A program made the translations under genes and the position numbers. A DNA stretch of 60,551 bases from assembly GCA_009920765.1 (NCBI GenBank), contig RFZJ01000014.1, positions 1-60,551 on the forward strand, written 5' to 3'. Positions 28,374-35,488 of the stretch are shown one piece after another. Every line of letters begins with the position of its first letter. Position 1 is the first letter of the stretch. Below the pieces are notes generated by a model, which saw nothing but the letters and a program-made list of their open reading frames with translations, had not been told where the DNA came from and ran no database searches. This stretch comes from Planctomycetota bacterium. Lineage in GTDB: Bacteria > Planctomycetota > Planctomycetia > Gemmatales > Gemmataceae.

Positions 28374-29270
28374 TCAAGGCAACTTACCTTGCAAGACAGA
28401 TTTGATGTATACCTCGTACGAACCTTGAAAGTTCGAAATAAAAGCAATCATTTTGCCATCAGGCGACCAGGCAGCAAAGTTATTGATTGACTTGTTATTG
28501 GTGATATTCCTAACCCCAGAACCATCCTCATTCATCACAAAAATGTTGTAACTTCCGGTACGGTTTGAGGTAAAAGCAATTGCCTTGCCGTTGGGCGAAT
28601 AAACAGGCCAGACATCCATTGCCAAATCATTGGTCAATCTTAAAACCCCAGTCCCATCATTTTTCATGGAGCAGATTTCAAAATTGCCAAATCTGGAACT
28701 AGAATATACAATGCGTGAACCATCATGCTTCCAATTTGGATTATTGTCAAAACCCTGATCCTGCGTAAGTCGTTGCACTTTTTGATTCGCCAACTCCAAG
28801 GAATAGATTTCCTGATTTCCATCCCTGGTGCTAACCCAGGCAATATGTTTACCATCGGGGCTATAGCGCGGACTTTCTTCAAAAGCCTTATGCGGTATCA
28901 ATACCTTTGCCCCAGTGCCATCCGCCAAAACCTCGTTGATCTGCAACTTCCCATCCGTGCCTTGAAGAATATCGTGGACATACACGATGCTTTTACCATC
29001 GGCAGACCAATGGCCATCAAAATGAGGCGTGTTGGGCGAAGGGACCACCAGGGGTACAACTTCAGCACTTTTCTCCGCCTTAACCGTGCAAAGCTCCATT
29101 TTCCCCTGATGAATCCGCGTGAACAACAATTTCTTTCCATCAGGAGACCAAGCCAAATGCGATTTAAATGATCCATCATTGGTTATTTTCACCAAATCCG
29201 AGAGGGAATCTTGAACCTGATAAACAACCCCACCAACAATGCCACACATCATTGCTACAAAGAAATGCAT
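28374..29270 (-). CDS. TolB-like PD40 beta-propeller protein
   Basis: The 298 residues have an N-terminal hydrophobic leader (MHFFVAMMCGIVGGVVYQ) and six PD40 repeats, each with a W/Y-S-x-D/N-G-K core (for example AWSPDGKKLLFT, RYSPDGKHIAWV, VYSPNGKAIAFT, AWSPDGKMIAFI), enough for one six-bladed propeller. It lacks the N-terminal anticodon-like domain of genuine TolB. The ATG shares one base with the stop of the DUF1501 gene (TAATG), implying translational coupling; a longer frame to 29384 lies inside that gene. Exported binding protein, ligand unknown. Confidence 0.88.
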   Translation of the reverse strand: MHFFVAMMCGIVGGVVYQVQDSLSDLVKITNDGSFKSHLAWSPDGKKLLFTRIHQGKMELCTVKAEKSAEVVPLVVPSPNTPHFDGHWSADGKSIVYVHDILQGTDGKLQINEVLADGTGAKVLIPHKAFEESPRYSPDGKHIAWVSTRDGNQEIYSLELANQKVQRLTQDQGFDNNPNWKHDGSRIVYSSSRFGNFEICSMKNDGTGVLRLTNDLAMDVWPVYSPNGKAIAFTSNRTGSYNIFVMNEDGSGVRNITNNKSINNFAAWSPDGKMIAFISNFQGSYEVYIKSVLQGKLP

Positions 29271-30631
29271 TAGAACAACTCCGCAATAGGCTCGCCATCC
29301 ACCGTAATGCCCAGGGTTTGTGATTGCTCGCTGGTTATGCCAACGGCTTGATGAATGGTTGCAGCAAGATCGCCCGGAGAACAAGGTCTGCTCGAAGGCC
29401 TTTCTGCACGGGCATCACTCGTACCAATGACCATGCCAGGTTTAATTCCACCGCCTGCAATCAAGGCGCTGTAACAATGCTCCCAATGATCACGGCCCGC
29501 TTTTTCATTGATTTTTGGCGTACGGCCAAACTCCCCTACTGCAACCACCAAGGTGGAATCCAGCAACCCCCTGTTTTTCAAATCATCAAACAATGCAGAC
29601 AGCGAATGATCCAACCATGGGCCATGCCGATCGATCATGATCTGAAAATTTCGGTAATGATGATCCCAGCCGCCATCACCCGCATCCTCCTCGGCTTCAA
29701 CATGATCACTCCAATTAACCTGAACAAACGGGATACCTTTTTGCACCAGGCGCCGCGCAAGCAAACAAGACTGGCCAAAGCGGGTTCTACCATACTGATC
29801 CCTAATACTTGTGGGCTCCAAGGAAAGATCAAAAAGCGATCGTGCCTCGGGTCGCAACAGCAACGCAAAGGCTTGATCCATGTGCTCGCCCCACGGTTGG
29901 GAAAAGCTTTTTGAATCCAGCTTCCTACTGGCATCGGAAATGGCATTGTTCAGTTTTTTGCGATCTTCCAACCGCTCGGGAGTAAGGCCCTGGCCAAGTT
30001 CGAGCGCAGGAATCCGCATACCATTCATTTGATCATAAACAATTCGAAAAGGGTCGCAGCTTGCGCCTAAAAACCCACCACCCTCGCCAACAATCGCCTT
30101 CTTACCCTGGTGCAACTTCCCACCCACCACCATGAACGAAGGCAACCCCGAATCCAGTTTTCGCACCTTGGCGACAATGCTGCCAGTGGTTGGTCTTGCC
30201 TGCCCCGCCTTGGGCTTTCCATCCAACCCCACTGCGCCTGCAATGCTACCAGTTAAGCCAACGGTTCCTGCAACTCCATGATCATTGGATTGGCTATGCA
30301 TTGATCGTATTAGTGAAAATTGATCTGATCGTGATGCAAGCTTGGGGAATAATTCGGAATACCGAACACCGGGCGACCGTGTTGCAATGGTGGAAAACGG
30401 GCCCCGGAACTCTGCAGGGGCATTGGGCTTGGGGTCAAAAGTATCCAACTGGGCAGGCCCGCCCCAAAGCCAGATGAAGATGACTGATTTTGCGCTGCCA
30501 TTAACAGAGCCAGCAATCGCCCGGACTTTCAAAAGATCCGCCCAATGCAAACCAACCACCGAGGAGGCGCCTACCTGCAGAACACTTCTTCTGGAGTGTT
30601 TTCCAATCTGGATGGATCCAAGACTTAAAAT
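29270..30631 (-). CDS. DUF1501 protein, apparent AUU start
   Basis: DUF1501 body: FIWLWGGPAQLDTFDPKPNA near the N-terminus, SNDHGVAGTVGL, and late VAVGEFGRTPKINEKAGRDH. The first canonical start in frame is a GTG at 30559, which would drop the export leader; the frame stays open upstream and encodes HSRRSVLQVGASSVVGLHW, a twin-arginine leader as in the other DUF1501 proteins here. In that extension no ATG, GTG or TTG exists, but an ATT at 30631 has a perfect AGGAG eight bases upstream, giving 453 residues. I take AUU as the likely start. It follows the PHP/EF-hand gene by about 25 bases and is coupled to the PD40 gene. Confidence 0.82.
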   Translation of the reverse strand: MLSLGSIQIGKHSRRSVLQVGASSVVGLHWADLLKVRAIAGSVNGSAKSVIFIWLWGGPAQLDTFDPKPNAPAEFRGPFSTIATRSPGVRYSELFPKLASRSDQFSLIRSMHSQSNDHGVAGTVGLTGSIAGAVGLDGKPKAGQARPTTGSIVAKVRKLDSGLPSFMVVGGKLHQGKKAIVGEGGGFLGASCDPFRIVYDQMNGMRIPALELGQGLTPERLEDRKKLNNAISDASRKLDSKSFSQPWGEHMDQAFALLLRPEARSLFDLSLEPTSIRDQYGRTRFGQSCLLARRLVQKGIPFVQVNWSDHVEAEEDAGDGGWDHHYRNFQIMIDRHGPWLDHSLSALFDDLKNRGLLDSTLVVAVGEFGRTPKINEKAGRDHWEHCYSALIAGGGIKPGMVIGTSDARAERPSSRPCSPGDLAATIHQAVGITSEQSQTLGITVDGEPIAELF

Positions 30632-30639
30632 AGTAAGTA

Positions 30640-30644
30640 CTCCT
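30640..30644 (-). promoter_or_regulatory. Shine-Dalgarno site placing the AUU start
   Basis: The minus strand reads AGGAG here, followed by eight bases and ATT at 30631-30629. It lies between the stop of the PHP/EF-hand gene (30659-30657) and the Tat leader of the DUF1501 gene, exactly where a ribosome site is expected. Confidence 0.7.
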
Positions 30645-30656
30645 GCTGGTCACCTA

Positions 30657-33026
30657 TCAGGAATTATTCTCTGAGACTATTTTCTTATAAACCTCAATGG
30701 CTTTCAAAAAAGTTTTTTCCGCTTCATCCCGTTCATTTTCTGCAATGGCATTCTTTCGCACCCGCCATAATTGCTCGATCACCCCGATACACCACTTTGC
30801 GCTATCCTTCGAAACCCGAATGGGTTTGCCACCAACCTTGATATTAACAGGGTTGGTATGCATTTGCGGATAAGACCTAAGCGCGATCCACGAACTTTGA
30901 TTCACTTCATGATTAAATGAGATATCATGAGTCTTGCCATCTGCGGGAATTTCCATGTATTTGATAACCTTGCCATTCATCACAAATTCAACCAGTCTGT
31001 TTTTCCCCTCAGGCATGGCTGCACCAACCGCAGTCCCCAAGGGTGAATCAGCAGCAAAAGCAACCTTGGCGGATACAGCCACACTCCCAGACTTTTCTAG
31101 AAGGATTTCATCCGTGCCAGGCCTTTTGCCATTAACCTTGAAATCAAGCGCATGTGCATAACCATCGGAAACATAAGATCTTCCTTTGGCAAGTCCCTCG
31201 CACCAATCTGCAAAATCAATCCGTTCTAATTTTCCCATCTGAACATAAACCCTGCCCTGCCCCACCCTGCTGCCTGTGATGCAGGGAAAATCCGTCTCGC
31301 CACTAACCTTCAATGGAAAACCACAATTCATCAGGTGATACCAACAACTCCATTCCCGAACCCTGTGGGTATCCATTGCACTGATGAAGTCGCATAAACC
31401 AAGCGAGGTGGTAACACAAATTTCTTGGGCGCCAATGCCATCCATTTCCGGGATAACCAAATTGGGAAGCATATCCGCCATGCGTTGATGCGACTTCAAA
31501 AACTCCTTTACATCCAAAAATCCATCCTTATCAGAATCAATGTCTTCGAATTTTTCAGGAAGTGGCAGAAAGGAAGCATCTACTTCGATCTTGGTGATTT
31601 TGTCATCTTTGTTTGAATCGAGTGAGGCAAATAATCGGTGGGCAGCCCGCTCGGGGTTCGCGGCCAAACCATTTGCAGAATGGGCATACCCCGTGACTGC
31701 GCCCTGTGCCTTAGCCCATTTCATCAGGGGTGTGGTCCAAGTTGGCCAACCTTTGGTCTTGGTTCCATCTGAACCAGGATAAGTCTGATCCTTCAAATTC
31801 AACAAGCAGACATGCCCCAAAGCCTGTGAGCCAAAACCACTTACTTCAATGTCATATTTAAGCAAAGTGAAAGGCTCGCTCTTTTTATTGATGCCCGGCT
31901 CAAAAAACTGCCTTTGAAAATCATAGCAGGGCCCCCATGTCAAATTACAACCAACATTCAGCCCCTCACCCTTCACATGCAAAAACATGTCATCTGCAAA
32001 AACGCCTTCTGTTGGGTTCGTGTAATGGGCACAGCCCGCTGCATGAATATGATGATCGCCACTATAAAAACCAAACTTGGCTGCATCGATCCAGCGCTCC
32101 AACTTCACCTCAATTGTATAGGGCCCTTTTTCAGGAATAACCACCTTGCGTGAACCTTGAAAATACTCAGGCCCGCGTCCTGAAATCATGGTGTATTCGC
32201 CCGTGGGAAGCAGCACCGTGCCACCATCCGCCCTGTAAACCTGCTTTTGAAAGAAGAAGTCTGGCGCCAGCCTTTTGATCTGTGAAGGAAAAACATGGCC
32301 AGCTTTATCCCTGAAAATAAAACTGCCCACTGTGGGCTTTCCATTCTCATCCAAAACCTTAAGTTTTACCTCAATGGCTGGCCTGATCTTAAACAGCAAA
32401 GGAACATCGCTCCGAAATCCAAGATCCTGTGTCCCCTGGCCAACATCAAACGAAAGATTAACCTCGCGCATTCCAGCTTCACTGCTATAAACCAAAAGAA
32501 TGGAATATTCGACTTTCAAACCGCTGAGCGTTGGCATAAGAGGCGGAGCGGCGAATATTTCGCCATGAAAGAACTTATCCTTAGCACCGGGGATTTTGCC
32601 CGCACCACCCCCGGAATAAACCGGCCCCATCTGCGGCGAACCCACCTTTAGCGAACTGGTAACCTTGGCCTCGTTGACCACTTTGATCAAAAAAGGCGTA
32701 TAAGCATGCTGTTGAATAGAGGCTTCAGCTTTGCCGCGCGCAGCCTTAACCCGGGCTTCCGGATTGACATTAATATTGACAAGCGTCAACGGATCAAGAA
32801 TTCCTTGAATCCCCGCGGCATCCCGAACTTCGCAGGCCTTCCTTAGCCTCTCCAATGTAGCTTTATCCAAGGGCGACCCAAGAAACTCAAAAGCATCCGC
32901 CAATCTTAAGGCTTGCGCAGCAAGAGGCTGCCCTTCAACCTCCACAATTTCATAAGCACGCAAAGGGGAAGCCAAAAGAAACAAGAGGCAAACCGATTTC
33001 AGTAAAGACCTGTTAGCTTCAAACAT
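30657..33026 (-). CDS. CehA/McbA-type PHP metallohydrolase with embedded EF-hands
   Basis: The 789-residue exported protein has a signal peptide (to about residue 24), a beta-rich N-terminal half, and a PHP-like catalytic region opening with FYSGDHHIHAAGC (His325, His326, His328), as in CehA/McbA hydrolases. Two canonical EF-hand loops, DSNKDDKITKIE (470-481) and DSDKDGFLDVKE (497-508), lie inside the catalytic region between GYAHSANG and the later DFISAMDTHR segment. A C-terminal beta domain ends the protein. The ribosome site AGGAGGTGATC is fully complementary to the 16S 3' end. Substrate unknown; carbamate or phosphate esters are hydrolysed by relatives. Second gene of this type in the operon. 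Confidence 0.83.
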   Translation of the reverse strand: MFEANRSLLKSVCLLFLLASPLRAYEIVEVEGQPLAAQALRLADAFEFLGSPLDKATLERLRKACEVRDAAGIQGILDPLTLVNINVNPEARVKAARGKAEASIQQHAYTPFLIKVVNEAKVTSSLKVGSPQMGPVYSGGGAGKIPGAKDKFFHGEIFAAPPLMPTLSGLKVEYSILLVYSSEAGMREVNLSFDVGQGTQDLGFRSDVPLLFKIRPAIEVKLKVLDENGKPTVGSFIFRDKAGHVFPSQIKRLAPDFFFQKQVYRADGGTVLLPTGEYTMISGRGPEYFQGSRKVVIPEKGPYTIEVKLERWIDAAKFGFYSGDHHIHAAGCAHYTNPTEGVFADDMFLHVKGEGLNVGCNLTWGPCYDFQRQFFEPGINKKSEPFTLLKYDIEVSGFGSQALGHVCLLNLKDQTYPGSDGTKTKGWPTWTTPLMKWAKAQGAVTGYAHSANGLAANPERAAHRLFASLDSNKDDKITKIEVDASFLPLPEKFEDIDSDKDGFLDVKEFLKSHQRMADMLPNLVIPEMDGIGAQEICVTTSLGLCDFISAMDTHRVREWSCWYHLMNCGFPLKVSGETDFPCITGSRVGQGRVYVQMGKLERIDFADWCEGLAKGRSYVSDGYAHALDFKVNGKRPGTDEILLEKSGSVAVSAKVAFAADSPLGTAVGAAMPEGKNRLVEFVMNGKVIKYMEIPADGKTHDISFNHEVNQSSWIALRSYPQMHTNPVNIKVGGKPIRVSKDSAKWCIGVIEQLWRVRKNAIAENERDEAEKTFLKAIEVYKKIVSENNS

Positions 33027-33028
33027 CG

Positions 33029-33039
33029 GATCACCTCCT
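33029..33039 (-). promoter_or_regulatory. full-length Shine-Dalgarno sequence
   Basis: The minus strand reads AGGAGGTGATC, an 11-base perfect match to the anti-Shine-Dalgarno end of bacterial 16S rRNA. The AGGAGG core is seven bases before the ATG at 33026. It is the strongest ribosome site I noticed in this window and suggests high translation of the PHP/EF-hand protein. Confidence 0.85.
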
Positions 33040-33081
33040 GCAAAATTTCCCTTCGATCAACAATGCTTTAATCAAAACGAA

Positions 33082-33690
33082 TTACTTGCCTTTTTCAGGT
33101 GCAGCATCAGCAGGTATCAATCTGATCTGCCTGACATCCATGACTGCGCCCTTGGCTTTTTTAATAGCTCTGATTTCCAAAGAATACTTGCCTTCCTTTG
33201 CAATCTCAACTTCACCGACGATTCGTGGCTTAAACATCTGAAAGCCACCGGTATCCTCGACAACAAAAGGAAATTTCTTATCGCCAACATGCACTGCAAC
33301 ATCACTGCCGCCCTGCCCGGTGCCACACCCTTGCAATACTTCGATCTTAAACTTCCCAGGCTTGTTAACCACGAATTCCCAACTGGCCCAGTCTTTTTCA
33401 TTCACCCAGAAACCAAGGGTATTTTTGTTAACCTGCGGTTCATATTGCAACTTCACCCCATGCACCGATGCAGTTTTTGAATGCAACAAGACCGAACCAT
33501 CCGCATCCTGGATGCTCGGCTTATTCTCGGCTTTGGCCTTCTCACCCTTGCCATCCACATCTTTCTGCAAGGCCACCAAACGGGTGCTAGATTTCTTCGC
33601 CAACTCTGACTTATCCATTGCCAGGCCTGCGGTTGGAAACGCAATCGTAATTGAAAACAAAAACATAGCCCGAACACAGATCTTGCGCAT
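33082..33690 (-). CDS. small exported beta-domain protein (CBM-like)
   Basis: The 202 residues start with a signal peptide ending near GLAMDKSEL. The C-terminal 110 residues form a predicted beta-sandwich with DWASWEFVVNKPGKFKIEV and EGKYSLEIRAIKKAKGAVMD, a pattern of the galactose-binding-like or carbohydrate-binding domains appended to planctomycete hydrolases; by sequence alone I cannot name the family. A Lys-rich helical segment links leader and domain. AAGGTG precedes the ATG. It lies between the two PHP hydrolase genes, so it may be an accessory binding protein for their substrate. Confidence 0.72.
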   Translation of the reverse strand: MRKICVRAMFLFSITIAFPTAGLAMDKSELAKKSSTRLVALQKDVDGKGEKAKAENKPSIQDADGSVLLHSKTASVHGVKLQYEPQVNKNTLGFWVNEKDWASWEFVVNKPGKFKIEVLQGCGTGQGGSDVAVHVGDKKFPFVVEDTGGFQMFKPRIVGEVEIAKEGKYSLEIRAIKKAKGAVMDVRQIRLIPADAAPEKGK

Positions 33691-33745
33691 GATTCACCTT
33701 CTCCAGGATAGTAAAGACTCAAAACAAAAATCGATAATGCAAATT

Positions 33746-35053
33746 TTAATTGGAAGCAGGAACAACAGGCTGAACCCAAGCTGTCTCAAAATCGCCCTTC
33801 TGATACGGGTTGGGATGAAGTTTTGAAGATACCACTTTGGCCCTTACATACAACTCCCTGCCCGTGAACTTATACTTTGCTGTGGTCTCTGTGGAATCCT
33901 TGGCCACCACCCCGATCTTCCCTGCATAATTCCTAGTTACAGCCACCTGCTTCCCCTCTTTATCGACAACAGGTGCACTATCAAGAGAGGTATCTGCATA
34001 TGTAACAATAAATTCAGTTCGATAAGAAACGCCAGACTCTGCCTTGATTTTCACAATTAACTCGCCCTCACTTACTAAAACATCTTCGAGAACCACACCG
34101 GTACTGGAATAAAAATCCCCCTTGTGCATGGCTTGCAAAAGGCTGTCGGGATTAAGTTGTTTGGAGCGAACCATAACCCAACCTCTGCCCGGATTCGTTT
34201 TACCCAAGCCTATGTCGAGATAATCGTGGGAATCATCCGTAGCAAGGCCATAGACCAAAGGCAACTTTAATTTGCCCAGCCTTAATGCAAGTGCAACATC
34301 CCAAATCCTTTCGCAACTGGGGAAGGAATCGCCACCATAATTACGCACCCCCGAATGACCGTTATGCACCTCAAAAAAGCGCACCTCAGAACACATCGCC
34401 ATATCCTCTGCAGGAATGGACTGCTGAAAATTGGGATGATTGAGAAACCCAAGAGTGGTATTGCCCGACTTTTTAGACTGCTCTTCAAGATTCCTAAGAT
34501 TTACCGTCATCGTCTCGCGTATGCCTTCACCATCCACCGGCTTAATCGCCTTGTTGACATTCAAAGCGTTCATATGAATGGGGAACTTAGCAAACTTATG
34601 CGTGATTTCCTCTGCTGGAACAAAAAGAAACTTGCCCTGCTCTTCGTGCAACTTTTTGCACTCAGCCAAAGTTTTAAGCCTGACCAACTCCTTGCCATCC
34701 ACCATCTTTCTCTCAACCCACTTCGGCCCAAACCGATTCATGTACTTCTCAAGCGCTTTGCCCTTGTTGCCTTCCGCCTTTTTGGGCGTAACCCATTTTT
34801 CACCTTCTGCAAGCAAATTATGCTCCGTCAATGCGAGGAATTGGTAGCCATGGGTTTTGTACCAATCTGCGATCATATCAGGGTAGTCGTTGCCATCACT
34901 CCATAGCGAATGCGTATGCAAATTCCCCTTCCAATAGATAGCACCCGCTGCATCAGGATTTTTTTCAACCTGACTCAGGGTGAAATTCCCAGGAAAATAA
35001 ACCGCTAGGGACAAAATCAAAACCACCAGGGGAGCAATTATTTTTCTTTTCAT
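33746..35053 (-). CDS. exported PHP-domain metallohydrolase
   Basis: The 435 residues start with a signal anchor (KIIAPLVVLILSLAVYF) and continue with a PHP catalytic domain: WKGNLHTHSLWSDG (His-x-His metal site), FLALTEHN, PAEEITHKFAKFPIHMNALN, GFLNHPN and GLATDDSHDY, the ordered metal-ligand motifs of the family. It probably hydrolyses a phosphoester or related bond in the periplasm. The chosen ATG at 35053 gives a normal leader; the frame continues to 35140 but would add a non-signal-like stretch. It is the first gene of the minus-strand run ending with the PD40 gene. A C-terminal beta segment follows the catalytic part. Confidence 0.85.
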   Translation of the reverse strand: MKRKIIAPLVVLILSLAVYFPGNFTLSQVEKNPDAAGAIYWKGNLHTHSLWSDGNDYPDMIADWYKTHGYQFLALTEHNLLAEGEKWVTPKKAEGNKGKALEKYMNRFGPKWVERKMVDGKELVRLKTLAECKKLHEEQGKFLFVPAEEITHKFAKFPIHMNALNVNKAIKPVDGEGIRETMTVNLRNLEEQSKKSGNTTLGFLNHPNFQQSIPAEDMAMCSEVRFFEVHNGHSGVRNYGGDSFPSCERIWDVALALRLGKLKLPLVYGLATDDSHDYLDIGLGKTNPGRGWVMVRSKQLNPDSLLQAMHKGDFYSSTGVVLEDVLVSEGELIVKIKAESGVSYRTEFIVTYADTSLDSAPVVDKEGKQVAVTRNYAGKIGVVAKDSTETTAKYKFTGRELYVRAKVVSSKLHPNPYQKGDFETAWVQPVVPASN

Positions 35054-35183
35054 GACGACTTCTTTTGGTAGGTAGAAACACAGCAACTTCCATCTGCAAG
35101 CATATCCGAGTTGATTAAACGAGCCAAGAAAATAAGCCAATACTTACATTTACACTTTTTATTTTTGATCAATCAAAACAAAA

Positions 35184-35216
35184 GGCCCATGGAACGCAGT
35201 CCATGGGCTTTGAAAC
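35184..35216. repeat. hairpin repeat, copy 1
   Basis: A 33-base unit whose arms GCCCATGG (35185-35192) and CCATGGGC (35201-35208) form a perfect 8-bp stem with an 8-base loop (AACGCAGT), followed by TTTGAAAC. On the minus strand the stem is followed by CTTTTGTTTTG, so it could end a leftward transcript. It recurs 137 bases to the right with one base difference. Confidence 0.85.
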
Positions 35217-35320
35217 ATAAATACCTCATTTTCATCTCTCCTTACAAACAAATTGACCCTAATACCGTTTACTGTGCTAGATGGGCCTGCTTTTTGACTC
35301 TCATCATTTAAAAACAAGAG

Positions 35321-35353
35321 GGCCCATGGAACGCAGTCAATGGGCTTTGAAAC
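35321..35353. repeat. hairpin repeat, copy 2
   Basis: Same 33 bases as copy 1 except one C-to-A change (35339), which shortens the stem from eight to six pairs. The identical loop and TTTGAAAC tail indicate duplication of a unit rather than chance hairpins. Only two copies were found in the window. Confidence 0.85.
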
Positions 35354-35488
35354 CCACCCACTGCGATGATTAGGATTAGAAACCTAACAAAAATCAAATT
35401 TATTTGAATTAATGCTTGTTTCATGCTATTGTATCAAGTGGTAATTAGGTCCTGCCCTGAATACTTCCTACCTGAACAACGAGATGCC

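Larger units (their letters stand above)
35054..35488. other. intergenic region with duplicated hairpin
   Basis: Between divergent genes this AT-rich stretch holds two copies of a hairpin-forming repeat (listed separately) and no convincing gene. The frame of the downstream DUF1549 gene is open from an ATG at 35423, so its 5' end may reach into this stretch. I see no consensus promoter that I would defend. Confidence 0.6.

Noticed and set aside
35184..35353. Possible CRISPR pair
   Set aside because: Only two copies, with a 104-base gap too long for a spacer, and no cas genes nearby.
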